DNA of 62,194 bases, taken from contig NZ_QRDZ01000020.1 in assembly GCF_003386235.1 (NCBI RefSeq), positions 1 to 62,194 on the forward strand. The letters run 5' to 3'. Each line of letters opens with the position of its first letter. Within the stretch, counting starts at the first letter, position 1. This DNA is from Cohnella phaseoli. Its GTDB lineage: Bacteria; Bacillota; Bacilli; Paenibacillales; Paenibacillaceae. Both the position numbers and the translations under genes were made by a program. A model generated the notes under the pieces. The model ran no database searches. It was not told where the DNA came from and saw nothing but the letters and a program-made list of their open reading frames with translations. Shown here piece after piece: positions 35,323-44,511 of this stretch.

Positions 35323-38300
35323 TCAAGGAATCAACAGAGCTGACGCATATTGTGCGTACCAACGAACGAGGTAGTCGTTGGGGTGGTTGACGTTGTTGGC
35401 GGTCATGTCGAGAAAGTCTTTATGCTGCAGCAATTCCCGATGAACGCCGGTCATGTCCATGATCACGGTGCCGTCGTATGTGCTTGCGAGATTGTCCAGC
35501 GCCGCTTTATAGTCCGCCTGGTTACCCGCCAATACGATGGAGCAAGCCGCGTCCGAACAGACGCCTTCCCGCGCCAGCGTCGTGGCGACGAGGATGAATT
35601 CCGCGTCGGCGTTGACGGCGAGCACGTCGTCCATGATCGACTTGACGTTGCTCTCGAAAGCGGCCGGAGATACTTGATAAGTGCCGTCGTTCATGCCGAA
35701 GGCGATTATGACGAGATCGGGATGATCCGCCGCGATCAAGCTGGAATTCGCCGCCCCCCAGGCGGACACCTGGCCGCCGACAGACTTGTTCGCCAGCGTG
35801 ACGTCGCTGCCGAACGCCTCGCTTAGCTGCCGGACGAACAAGCGGCCCCAGCTCGGCATGTAAGGCGCGCCGCCCGAATAGCCTGAAGCGTTGCTGCCTA
35901 CGGAGATGCTGTCCCCGAGCAAGGCGACCTTTAGCGGTGAACCTGCGGTCAGCTTGGCGGACGTATTCGGCAGGTCGGCTCCCGCATATTGCGGAACGAC
36001 GCCGTCCCAAGGCTCGGACTTCGTGTACGTGACGGCCAACTGCCTGCGTGTAATGTCCGTACCCTCCCGGTACAGAATGTAGCCGGAGCCCTGACGATAC
36101 ATCGCCCAGCCGGATTGATAGGCTGTCGGATACAGCTCGCTTGTCGTCATGAAGCCGGCTTTCGTTCCGGGCAGCAGTTTCAGCTTGCCGGACGTGGAAT
36201 CATACGTCCAGTCGATTTCTTCGATATACTCCGTTCCGAGCGACGCGTCTTTGATCGATACGATATCGAGCGGCGTATAGTGCAGCTTCGTTTCCGGCTG
36301 ACCGCCGTCGTGAGAGACGAACATAACCGATTCATTATAGATCGTGTTCGAGGACCAGAGCGGCGTCATCGCTTCGCTCTCCTCGTACCCGACCCGAGCG
36401 TCGCCGTCGGCGTCGACCTTGACGTAGTCGAGCTCGATCGTGCCGCTGGAGGCGGTGTTCGCCGGGGCTAGCCGCAATTGCCGGATGACGCCCTTCCATT
36501 CCGGCTCTGCGGACAGGTCGATAATATACTCGGTATAGCCGTCATCGTTCGGACGGATGTCGAACGATTGGTATTTGACCAGATCCCACGTAGTGTCGTC
36601 GTCCCTCAGCCAATACAGCTCGGCGGAGTCGTCCGCCGTGTTGTTTTTCATGCTGATTTTGACGTAAGCGTAACGGGAAGCATCGATGACGAGGTTGTCC
36701 GGAGAGTGCAAGTACGGGTCCGCTCCGGTCACCGTTAAGTAATACGTATCGGAATAGATGTAGCCGGTCAGGCTCTGCATCAGCGTCCAGCCTTGCGCGT
36801 TGCCCGGGCTGAAGCTTGAGTAATAGGCGGAACCCGGCGCGGGATCTTCCGAATCGCCGTACACGGCGAGCTCATTGAGCTGGTTCGTGCCGTCGCCGCT
36901 GTAGGACGATTTCATGTAGAGCCGAATATAACGCGCCGTCGCCTCCCCGACGCCGAGGACAGTTCGGCCCTGCGTCAAGTAGCCGGCAGACAGCCGGTCG
37001 TAATGGACGCCGTCGGCCGATCCCAGCACGATGACTTCGGCGGGACCGAGCGGATAAGCGCCCATTCGCGAATCGACCGCGATCGCCCGCACGTTCCGCA
37101 CTGTGCCTAGATCGGCCGTAATCGTCTGAGGCTGGCTTTCGGAAGGCTCCGTCCCGACATAGAAGCCGGAGCCGTTATCGTACACGCCGTCGTCGACGCG
37201 GCTCGGCCCATAGGGCGCGACCTCGGAAGAGGCGACTACCGACGCGATCGGCAGACGATTGTCGCTGCCCGGGACAATCGGTCCGAAAAACTCCGTCTCC
37301 CGAATCTGCACACTGCCCGCATCGTAGCCGGACTTGAACAGCAGCTTCACGAACCGCGCGTCCGTCCGGCCGAAGGACCGGCTCTGCGCAGCGTTGGCGG
37401 CGGTGTAGTCGGCCACCTTCGTATAACGGATTCCGTCTGCGGACACCAGAATTTCCGTGTCCTTATTCCCATAATTCTCTCGCGGCAAAATGCGGACCAT
37501 GCCGAGTGTGCGAAGACTGCCCAGATCGTAGACGAGCCACTGGGGATTGGCGGAGGCAGCCGGCTTGCCGCTTACCCAGAAGCCCTCCTCCGGCAAATCC
37601 TTCACCCCGTCCAGCGTCTTGGCCGGATTGTAGGCGTAGTAGCTTAGCGTACTGGAAGCTTGCACCGTTGCCGCCGCAATTTCCTTATCCTCCTCCTCCT
37701 TGGCCCCGGTCGCATAGACGGCCATCTCGGCAATGCCCGTGTCGCTCCAGCCGTAGGACGAGCGGATGTTCAGCTTGACGTAACGCGCCTCGGTCGGCTT
37801 GAACGTATGCAGCTGTCCGCCGTTCGCGCTTGTCGCCGTATACGCGAAGCTGTAGCTGCTGCCGTCCGTGGACAGCAGAATGTCGATATCCTTCGGCCCT
37901 TCATTCGGCACGGGCTGAATTTCGACCCGGTTGATGCGATGGCTCGCGCCCAAATCGTAGACGATCGACTGAGGAGCCGGTTCGGTCGGATAAGCTCCGC
38001 TGCGCCAGTACGTATCCTCCCGCAAATCGTGGACGTTCGAGACGGGGGAGCCACCCCCCTGCGAGGAGGCGGTGGCGCTGGCCGGAGCGATCCGCTTGGA
38101 ATCGTCCTCGGATTCCGGTCCGTACAGCTGCAGCTCGCGAATCTGTACGGTTCCGTCCGGAGAATACGAGGAGGTGACGTACAGCTTAACGAGCTGCGCC
38201 CGCATCGGCCGCTCGAAATAGACGACCTGGCGTTCGTCGGGCAGCGTTCCGTTCCATACGTCCGTATAGCTTGTTCCGTCGCTCGACACCGAGACCGTCG

Positions 38301-40830
38301 CGTTCTTCGGTCCGAAGCCTTGACGCGGCTCGATGACGACGGCTTGAACGACCCGTTCCTTGCCGACATTGGCGATGATCGTCTGAACGGCGGTCGGCGT
38401 GCCGGCCCAGAAGCCGTGGTCTTCGCCGCCGATCATGCCGTCGATCATGTTCTCGCGCGGGTAATCTCCGTGCTGGTTCGTCGTCTGCACATCGTAGATG
38501 GGGATTGGACTTGCCGACCGGTAGTGCGTGACGTCCGCCGGAAGAGTGACCGTCGTCGCGATCGCGTCGGTCATCGTGTCGCGCGCGCCGGGAGAGCCGA
38601 CGGACGGATTTCCGTAATACTTGGTGAACTGCAGCACCTCGGCGCTGCCGGTCAGCGAGGGGGAGAACTCGATCCGCTGCTGAACTCCGCCTGCCTCGTC
38701 GTATTGGGAATCCATCAGATTTTTGCCGCTGTAGGAAACGACGAGCTTGCTGCCGCTGGCCGCGTCGGTGCCCGTATAGGCAGCCGCAACGGTCGGTTCG
38801 AACCGGATAGGCCGCGCGACGCCGGCCGAATCTGCGAAGTCGGACAAGATGTTCGGCATGATCTCGTTAAAGAAGGCGTTGTTCTGTACGCGAGTCGTCG
38901 TGAACAGCACGCTGCCCGAGCCGTACGGATACTCGACGACGAGCGCGTTGCCGTCTCCGTCCTCTACGACCGGAACGGCTCCCGCCGCCAGCGAGACGAA
39001 GGCCTTGTCGATCGCGGGCAGCTCGCCTGCGTCCGCCGTCGTCAGCGAGGAGAGCCAAGCCGGTTTGCTATCGGCAACGCGCCATTCCCGGCTGGAAGTC
39101 GCCGCTGCCGCCGTGCCTCCGCTAAGGCCGAGGCTCCAACCGGAGGGATCTGACGGAGTCGGAGAGACGAGCCGACGATCTTCGTCGATCTGATACGTGA
39201 GCGCGCCTTCCCCGAACGTAACCAGCTTGCCTCCACCCTGCACCCATGCTTTGATTTTGTCTCCGACCGATTCCAGCGTGACGGTGCTCGACGTATTCGG
39301 CACGATCAGCACCTTGTAGCGGCTCAAAATATCATCCAGAATAAGCTGCTCGTCCACGACATCCGGCGTCGTCAGATAGCGGGCCCACGAAGCGTACGCG
39401 CCGTAGGCGCCGTGCGTCATCTCGGCATCGTAGACGAGGCTGACGTCGCGGTTCGTCTTGTCGCCGCCCCGATACCAGGAAGAATGGTGCGATTGGAAGA
39501 AGGCGACCTCGCTCGGCTCGTAGTCCGGCCGATATTGCTTAACCGTTTCGTTCAGGCTTTTCCAATAATAATAGTCCTTCGTCTTCTCGAAGCCGCCCGT
39601 CCAGGAGGCGGTGCCCCAATCGAAGCCCTTAAACAGCCACTCCACGTAGGCGTAGTGCATCGTATCGGCGCCCGACATCAACAGGTTGGCCGCGTTCTGT
39701 CGCTGCTGATTGTACGAGACGGCCGGGATGCCGCCGTCGCCTTCTCCCCAGATTTTGACGCCGTAATGGCTGCCGATCGTTGTGCTGTGGCGCATCGAGC
39801 TCAAGTTCTCATTGTTCGTGTCGTCGAAAAAGGCGGGATGCCCGCCGCTGGCCAGCAGCTTCAGCAAATCGGCCGTGGACGCCGAGAAAGCGGCGGAGTT
39901 CGGATTGGAGCCCATCTTGGCGCCGCCGATCTTGATGCCGAGCGGCTTGGACGTCGCGCTCTTGGCCGTTGAGAGCCATCTCTCCATGACGTCGTAGAGG
40001 AACGTATGACGCCAGGTCACAAAGTCCGACCAACTCTGCCGCAGATCCACCTCGCCCTCCCCGAGAGAGTAGTCCGGCAATGGAGATTGAACGTCGCCCC
40101 AGCCGGTATACGAGGAGCCCCAGGCCGTATTCAGCGCGGCGACGCTCGGATAGACGGTTTGAAGATAGGAGCGGAAGGCCGCTTTGGCATGCGGGTCGTA
40201 GCTGTAAAACTTCGGGCTCGCGTAATTGTCGGTCAGCATTTCCACTTCTCCGTAGTAGCCGGGCCCGTCGATGTAGAATCCGTAGACGCCGTCATCCCCG
40301 TCGTAATGGTCGACCACCGCTTCGATAAAGCTGTCGTAGCCGTTTTGCAGCGCGGGAACATAGACGTTGAAGCGATTCGGGAGAATCGAGCCGTCCTCCG
40401 CCACGTAATCGGCATAATACTCCGGCCACCAATCTTGCCGGAACGAGCCGTTCAGCGTCACCTCGAGCACGACCCGGATGCCTTTTGCCTCCCAACGGTC
40501 GATCTGTGCGTCGAGTAGAGAGAAGTCGTACGTGCCTTTGGCGCTCATGACGCCGTCGCCTCCGGGATTCGGATGCGCCAGCGGGTCGTTGGCCACCGCT
40601 TTCAGTTCCACGACGTCAACGCCCGCGTCGGCTACGTCCCGGATGGCCGAATCCGGGAAGCTCCACATGTCCGGAATGGCGGCGAGCAGTCCGATCCGCG
40701 GCTCGAAGCCGGTTGGACCGGACTGCGCACTTAATACGGATTCCGAGCTCTGGGAGTAGACCTCGCGATTCCCCAACAGCATCATACTCAACAGCAAGGT
40801 AAGACCCATGCTTAAACTTTTCCTCATCAT
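35323..40830 (-). CDS. Giant exported GH42-like / discoidin / SGNH multidomain protein
   Basis: An 1835-residue secreted protein. Signal peptide about 1-26. A GH-A clan barrel (about 45-430) has candidate acids Glu195 (YIDGPGYYGE) and Glu363 (VKIWGEGDG); a GH42-middle-like domain (about 440-670, YKVLIVPNTSSTVTLESV) supports a GH42-like beta-galactosidase relation. Four F5/8-type C (discoidin, CBM32-like) domains lie at about 778-905, 915-1041, 1052-1183 and 1195-1325, then a jelly-roll at about 1335-1480. The C-terminal third is a beta-rich segment plus an SGNH esterase with Ser1641 (LLGDS), Asn1714 (GMND) and His1816 (NHPND). AAGGAGG precedes ATG 40830/40827. It probably binds, deglycosylates and deacetylates a plant polysaccharide outside the cell. 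No cell-wall anchor is visible. Confidence 0.85.
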   Translation of the reverse strand: MMRKSLSMGLTLLLSMMLLGNREVYSQSSESVLSAQSGPTGFEPRIGLLAAIPDMWSFPDSAIRDVADAGVDVVELKAVANDPLAHPNPGGDGVMSAKGTYDFSLLDAQIDRWEAKGIRVVLEVTLNGSFRQDWWPEYYADYVAEDGSILPNRFNVYVPALQNGYDSFIEAVVDHYDGDDGVYGFYIDGPGYYGEVEMLTDNYASPKFYSYDPHAKAAFRSYLQTVYPSVAALNTAWGSSYTGWGDVQSPLPDYSLGEGEVDLRQSWSDFVTWRHTFLYDVMERWLSTAKSATSKPLGIKIGGAKMGSNPNSAAFSASTADLLKLLASGGHPAFFDDTNNENLSSMRHSTTIGSHYGVKIWGEGDGGIPAVSYNQQRQNAANLLMSGADTMHYAYVEWLFKGFDWGTASWTGGFEKTKDYYYWKSLNETVKQYRPDYEPSEVAFFQSHHSSWYRGGDKTNRDVSLVYDAEMTHGAYGAYASWARYLTTPDVVDEQLILDDILSRYKVLIVPNTSSTVTLESVGDKIKAWVQGGGKLVTFGEGALTYQIDEDRRLVSPTPSDPSGWSLGLSGGTAAAATSSREWRVADSKPAWLSSLTTADAGELPAIDKAFVSLAAGAVPVVEDGDGNALVVEYPYGSGSVLFTTTRVQNNAFFNEIMPNILSDFADSAGVARPIRFEPTVAAAYTGTDAASGSKLVVSYSGKNLMDSQYDEAGGVQQRIEFSPSLTGSAEVLQFTKYYGNPSVGSPGARDTMTDAIATTVTLPADVTHYRSASPIPIYDVQTTNQHGDYPRENMIDGMIGGEDHGFWAGTPTAVQTIIANVGKERVVQAVVIEPRQGFGPKNATVSVSSDGTSYTDVWNGTLPDERQVVYFERPMRAQLVKLYVTSSYSPDGTVQIRELQLYGPESEDDSKRIAPASATASSQGGGSPVSNVHDLREDTYWRSGAYPTEPAPQSIVYDLGASHRINRVEIQPVPNEGPKDIDILLSTDGSSYSFAYTATSANGGQLHTFKPTEARYVKLNIRSSYGWSDTGIAEMAVYATGAKEEEDKEIAAATVQASSTLSYYAYNPAKTLDGVKDLPEEGFWVSGKPAASANPQWLVYDLGSLRTLGMVRILPRENYGNKDTEILVSADGIRYTKVADYTAANAAQSRSFGRTDARFVKLLFKSGYDAGSVQIRETEFFGPIVPGSDNRLPIASVVASSEVAPYGPSRVDDGVYDNGSGFYVGTEPSESQPQTITADLGTVRNVRAIAVDSRMGAYPLGPAEVIVLGSADGVHYDRLSAGYLTQGRTVLGVGEATARYIRLYMKSSYSGDGTNQLNELAVYGDSEDPAPGSAYYSSFSPGNAQGWTLMQSLTGYIYSDTYYLTVTGADPYLHSPDNLVIDASRYAYVKISMKNNTADDSAELYWLRDDDTTWDLVKYQSFDIRPNDDGYTEYIIDLSAEPEWKGVIRQLRLAPANTASSGTIELDYVKVDADGDARVGYEESEAMTPLWSSNTIYNESVMFVSHDGGQPETKLHYTPLDIVSIKDASLGTEYIEEIDWTYDSTSGKLKLLPGTKAGFMTTSELYPTAYQSGWAMYRQGSGYILYREGTDITRRQLAVTYTKSEPWDGVVPQYAGADLPNTSAKLTAGSPLKVALLGDSISVGSNASGYSGGAPYMPSWGRLFVRQLSEAFGSDVTLANKSVGGQVSAWGAANSSLIAADHPDLVIIAFGMNDGTYQVSPAAFESNVKSIMDDVLAVNADAEFILVATTLAREGVCSDAACSIVLAGNQADYKAALDNLASTYDGTVIMDMTGVHRELLQHKDFLDMTANNVNHPNDYLVRWYAQYASALLIP

Positions 40831-40872
40831 GTTCCTCCTTAAGTCGTTGTTCGGATTGCTGTAACTGATTGA

Positions 40873-40886
40873 TGTAAGCCTTTACA
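40873..40886 (-). promoter_or_regulatory. Operator of the giant gene, shared with the importer operon
   Basis: On the minus strand this reads TGTAAAGGCTTACA, identical to the site at 43479-43492. It is an inverted repeat TGTAA-AGGC-TTACA placed 14 nt downstream of the -10 box. It resembles a CcpA cre site (TGTAAACGTTTACA-like) but with the central C changed to G, so a LacI-type regulator is possible. Confidence 0.65.
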
Positions 40887-40900
40887 TGATGTTGAGCTTT

Positions 40901-40906
40901 ATTATA
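40901..40906 (-). promoter_or_regulatory. -10 box of the giant gene
   Basis: TATAAT on the minus strand, with AATACT 17 bp upstream as a poor -35. The importer operon at 43536 has the same layout (AATACA, 17 bp, TATAAT), which suggests a shared promoter design that may need an activator. Confidence 0.55.
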
Positions 40907-41233
40907 GACGTGTCGAATTCGAAAGTATTTACACGACATATTGTTGTTGGCTAATTCCTGAAAGAGAATTTTCTCCTTAATAAGATCATCAGAAGAAGGA
41001 GGATTTGCACTCCATCGACTTGCGCAAGGTTTGGCAAAAGAATCTGCTTTTTCGGAAACCTCTCCTGCCGGAAAAGGCAAGGTCAAAAAAATACAAGCGC
41101 TTAACTGTCAGATGAAGCCTGGCACGGGTTTTGAATTTCCGGATTCTCCTAATTGCAACATGTGAGGTAAATACGCGGTCGTTCGTTTCATCTATGATTG
41201 CTTTAGACGGGAAAGAAAGGAGCGACCGGGCGA

Positions 41234-42430
41234 ATGAAACGGGATTACAAGCTAGCCGGCAGCAAGGAACGGAGAGGAATCAATCGGCGGATGGCCGTCG
41301 CTGGCATGCTTGCGCTTTTGCTGCTGGCGGCGACCGTTGGTCTGTATCTGCAGCTAAAGAAGGAGAGGACCGGGGCTACTTATTCCGACATCCCCGATCC
41401 GGTTGAAAGGGCACTGGTCCCTTTCTGGAAAGGGACCACGATGTACGGGGAATCGCTTCTCATGGTGGCGGATGGCGAAAAACCTCCGGAAGCGAGCTTG
41501 CTGTTTACCCCTCTGGAAATCGTCTCCGTTACGAATGCGGGTCAAGATATCGTCTATGAGCCGGGCGTGGATTGGTTATTCGAGAATGGAAAGCTCAAGC
41601 TGCCGGAAGGCTCCCGCATTCCCGTGATGAAAAAGTCCCGGCTATACCCTCGCACGCACATCCCAGGAATGGACTTCGCCAAAAAAGGAGGCGGGTACGT
41701 TCTTTACAGAGAAGGATCATTTTTTCATGAGCAGCAGGTCAGCGTGACCTATACGCACAGGGCGAACGAATGGAAAGGACCGGTTCCGTCCCTTGCGGAA
41801 CGGGCCTTGAAGAGAGCCCTCGGCAGGCTGCGGGCAGGGGAGCCTTTAAAACTGATCCTATACGGGGACAGCATCGCGGAAGGGCAGAATGCAAGCGGAA
41901 TAACGGGAGCGGCACCCTATTTGCCGAGCTGGGGCGAGCTGCTGGTTGAGGCGCTCAAGCGGAATTACGCTTCCGAGCTTATCTTCGAGAATTCTTCCGT
42001 CGGAGGCAAGGATTCCGCCTGGGGCAAAGCGGAAGCGAGGGCGCTCGTTGCGGAGCGCCGTCCGGACTTGGTCATCCTCGCATTCGGTATGAACGATGGA
42101 ACCTTAGACGTTCCGCCGGAACAATTTCGCAGCAATATTCAAGACATCGTCGATCAGATCCGCAGCGCCAATCCCGACGTCGAATTCATTGTCGTAAGCA
42201 CAAGCCTTCCTAATCCGGAAACGGAATTTCTCAAGCAGCAGCCCAATTACAAGACGGCGATCGATCGACTCGAGGGGGAAGGAATTGTGGTGGCCGATCT
42301 GACCGGCGTGCATCAGGAGCTGCTGAAACACAAGCTCTTTGCGGATATGACGGGCAACAACATCAATCATCCGAACGATTTTCTGATTCGCTGGTATGCC
42401 CAATATATAACGGGGTTGCTTGTCCCCTGA
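41234..42430 (+). CDS. Membrane-anchored SGNH hydrolase, paralogue of the giant's C-terminus
   Basis: A 398-residue protein with a basic N-terminus and one transmembrane segment (about 20-40), placing the rest outside. A beta-rich domain (about 55-180, LVPFWKGTTMYGESLLMV) is followed by an SGNH/GDSL esterase with Ser213 (GDSIAEG), Gly257, Asn287 (GMND) and His379 (NHPND). The whole length from about residue 58 aligns with the last third of the 1835-residue protein encoded divergently. The SGNH fold includes rhamnogalacturonan acetylesterases and carbohydrate esterases, so removal of acetyl groups from a pectin-like substrate is likely (inference). AAAGGAG precedes ATG 41234. It converges on the AraC gene with 20 bp between stops. 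Confidence 0.88.
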   Translation: MKRDYKLAGSKERRGINRRMAVAGMLALLLLAATVGLYLQLKKERTGATYSDIPDPVERALVPFWKGTTMYGESLLMVADGEKPPEASLLFTPLEIVSVTNAGQDIVYEPGVDWLFENGKLKLPEGSRIPVMKKSRLYPRTHIPGMDFAKKGGGYVLYREGSFFHEQQVSVTYTHRANEWKGPVPSLAERALKRALGRLRAGEPLKLILYGDSIAEGQNASGITGAAPYLPSWGELLVEALKRNYASELIFENSSVGGKDSAWGKAEARALVAERRPDLVILAFGMNDGTLDVPPEQFRSNIQDIVDQIRSANPDVEFIVVSTSLPNPETEFLKQQPNYKTAIDRLEGEGIVVADLTGVHQELLKHKLFADMTGNNINHPNDFLIRWYAQYITGLLVP

Positions 42431-42450
42431 ACGATGAACGCTGCATGAAG

Positions 42451-43308
42451 TTACGGGACGGTCCGATGGTTCTGCCGCCATATCGTCGGGCTGACTCCGT
42501 ACGTATTTTTGAACACTCGGCTGAAATAATGAATGCTCTGATACCCCGTCAGCTTGACGATATCCTGTACGGACAGCTCGCTGTTTTCCAGGTGGCTGAT
42601 GGCTGCGTTCATCCGCAGGTTGTTTAAATACTGGAACGGCGTCATGCCCTTCATCTGCTTGAACACCCGGATCAGATAGGACGGATTAAGGTGGATCCGG
42701 TCGGTTAGATCCTTCAGGGTGATGTTCTCCCGGTAGTAGGATTCCATGAAATGCATCAGCATGTCGACCGCCTCCTCCGTCTCGGTCTTGACACCGTCGT
42801 CCGACTCCGCCCGCAGCTTCTTGTCGGGTTTGGCCGTATGCAGAGACTGGGTGACGATATGCCGCACCAACAGCACCACCTTTTGCATTTCCGCCGTCAC
42901 CAACTGGTTGATCAGACCGGTATGCGTCGAGAGCTCGGATTCGAAATGGTTGCGGATCAGGTTCATCGTCTGGATAATCGCCGACAACGCATAGGAAGGA
43001 GCCTGCATCCCGCACTGCAGCGTGTTCCAACGCATCATCTCCGACAGGTTGAGGAAAGGATCGTGCTGAATGTCGGCTTCCATGAACAGAAAGCTGTATT
43101 GGGTGGAAATCTTCGTGAGTTGGTGCGGAGTGTTCGGCGTCAGGAAAAAAAGCGCCGGCCCCCTCGTCTCATAAACCTCGTTCAGCCAACTCAATTGGAT
43201 CTCGCCTGAGGATATGTACAGAATCTCATGATGATAGGGGTGAATGCCGCCGCTCTCGTAGCGCTGGGGAGAGGTGAGGGTAATGTTGCCGTATTTGCGG
43301 ATATGCAT
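42451..43308 (-). CDS. AraC family transcriptional regulator (locus C)
   Basis: A 285-residue one-component regulator: N-terminal cupin-like ligand domain (SGGIHPYHHEILYISSGEIQ in part) and C-terminal double helix-turn-helix (about 180-280, LKDLTDRIHLNPSYLIRVFKQ and VKLTGYQSIHYFSRVFKNTYG). ATG 43308 is preferred to the upstream TTG 43353 because AAGGGAGG lies 11 nt before it. It is divergent from the importer operon at 43536 and most likely activates it in response to a sugar; the weak -35 boxes of locus C promoters would fit activator dependence. Confidence 0.92.
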   Translation of the reverse strand: MHIRKYGNITLTSPQRYESGGIHPYHHEILYISSGEIQLSWLNEVYETRGPALFFLTPNTPHQLTKISTQYSFLFMEADIQHDPFLNLSEMMRWNTLQCGMQAPSYALSAIIQTMNLIRNHFESELSTHTGLINQLVTAEMQKVVLLVRHIVTQSLHTAKPDKKLRAESDDGVKTETEEAVDMLMHFMESYYRENITLKDLTDRIHLNPSYLIRVFKQMKGMTPFQYLNNLRMNAAISHLENSELSVQDIVKLTGYQSIHYFSRVFKNTYGVSPTIWRQNHRTVP

Positions 43309-43459
43309 GGCGTAAACAGCCTCCCTTAAATTGAGAAAAACAGTTGAAGTCAATTTAGTACAAATAAAATAATGAATTTTGTGTGCGTGTAAACAAAATA
43401 AATGGGGTTTCTAGCGAAACAAGAACATGTAATGCAAATACATAATGACAGTACGAGTT

Positions 43460-43465
43460 TATAAT
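43460..43465 (+). promoter_or_regulatory. -10 box of the locus C importer operon
   Basis: TATAAT with AATACA at 43437-43442 as a poor -35 (17 bp). The expected start is near 43472, just before the palindrome. Confidence 0.6.
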
Positions 43466-43478
43466 AGGATGGCAGGGT

Positions 43479-43492
43479 TGTAAAGGCTTACA
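43479..43492 (+). promoter_or_regulatory. Operator of the locus C importer operon
   Basis: TGTAAAGGCTTACA, 13 nt after the -10 box. It is the same 14-mer as the minus-strand site before the giant gene, indicating shared control. Confidence 0.65.
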
Positions 43493-43535
43493 TTAAGCGC
43501 CGGTCGTCCGGACAACGAAGGGGGGTGAGAAAACC

Positions 43536-44492
43536 GTGCAAAACGAACAGACCATCCACAGATCCCCTGCCGGTGGGAACGGCCAGTCCGCATGGAGCAA
43601 AATCCGCAAAGGCTGGCAGCTCTATCTCATGCTGGCGCTTCCCGTTCTCTTCATTATCGTGTTCAGCTACATCCCGATGTACGGGGCGCAAATTGCGTTC
43701 AAAAACTATGTGGTGACCAAAGGAATTTGGGGCAGCGAATGGGTCGGACTCAAGCATCTGGACCGATTCATCCATTCCTACGATTTCTGGAGATTGTTGC
43801 GAAATACGTTAACGATCAGCTTCTACAGCCTGATTGCCGGATTTCCGTTCCCGATTATTTTGGCTTTGAGCCTGAACTATGTTCGCAGCGTGTTCTTCAA
43901 GAAAAGCGTTCAGATGATCACCTATGCGCCGTATTTTATCTCGGTAGTCGTCATGGTCGGCATCATCTTCGAGCTTCTTGATCCGCGCAAAGGGATGGTC
44001 AACCACGTCATCCAAGGGCTGGGCTTCGAACCGGTTCAGTTCATGGCCAAAGCCGAATGGTTTCAATCGATCTATGTATGGTCCGGCGTATGGCAGATGG
44101 TCGGCTTCAGCTGCATTATCTATCTGGCGGCGCTCGCCGGCATCGATCCGGCGCTTCATGAGTCGGCCGTCATCGACGGGGCAAGTAAGGTGAGGCGGAT
44201 GTGGCATGTCGATCTACCGGGCATTTTGCCGATTGCGATCATTCTGTTGATTATCAATATGGGTCATATGCTGGATGTCGGCTACGAGAAAATATTGTTG
44301 ATGCAGAATTCGCTAAACATGAGAACTTCCGAGGTTATCGATACTTATGTGTACAAGGTGGCGCTGAATTCGCCGGGCATGAACTATTCGTATTCCACGC
44401 TTATCGGATTGTTTAAATCCGTCATTAATCTGTCGCTGCTCATTGCAGTGAACCAGATCGCGCGCAAGACGAGACAGACGAGCCTCTGGTAA
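43536..44492 (+). CDS. LplB-type ABC importer permease (locus C)
   Basis: A 318-residue permease with six hydrophobic segments, the subfamily block YIPMYGAQIAFKNY, and an EAA-like loop ESAVIDGASKVRRMWHVDLP. The start is GTG 43536 with GGGGGTGAG 6 nt upstream. First gene of the locus C operon, with the YtcP partner 19 bp downstream. Confidence 0.93.
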   Translation: MQNEQTIHRSPAGGNGQSAWSKIRKGWQLYLMLALPVLFIIVFSYIPMYGAQIAFKNYVVTKGIWGSEWVGLKHLDRFIHSYDFWRLLRNTLTISFYSLIAGFPFPIILALSLNYVRSVFFKKSVQMITYAPYFISVVVMVGIIFELLDPRKGMVNHVIQGLGFEPVQFMAKAEWFQSIYVWSGVWQMVGFSCIIYLAALAGIDPALHESAVIDGASKVRRMWHVDLPGILPIAIILLIINMGHMLDVGYEKILLMQNSLNMRTSEVIDTYVYKVALNSPGMNYSYSTLIGLFKSVINLSLLIAVNQIARKTRQTSLW

Positions 44493-44511
44493 CGGGAAAG
44501 GAGAGTTTCGC

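Larger units (their letters stand above)
40831..41233. other. Divergent regulatory region of locus C
   Basis: A 403-bp gap between the minus-strand giant gene and the plus-strand SGNH gene. It holds the minus-strand promoter and a 14-bp palindrome (listed separately). No clear promoter for the plus-strand gene was recognised; its RBS is AAAGGAG about 10 nt before ATG 41234. Confidence 0.55.

Noticed and set aside
34730..35362. Repeat proteins encoded through the 51-bp array on either strand (182, 210 and 127 residues)
   Set aside because: A period divisible by three opens several frames at once; the frames lack good ribosome binding sites and biased composition explains them.
37660..39153. 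Long plus-strand reading frame of 497 codons opposite the giant gene
   Set aside because: It is antisense to a well-supported multidomain gene with recognisable discoidin domains; its translation is Arg-rich and without motifs, as expected of a shadow in GC-rich coding DNA.
41092..41107. cre-like TACAAGCGCTTAAC before the anchored SGNH gene
   Set aside because: Three mismatches to consensus and no recognisable promoter beside it.
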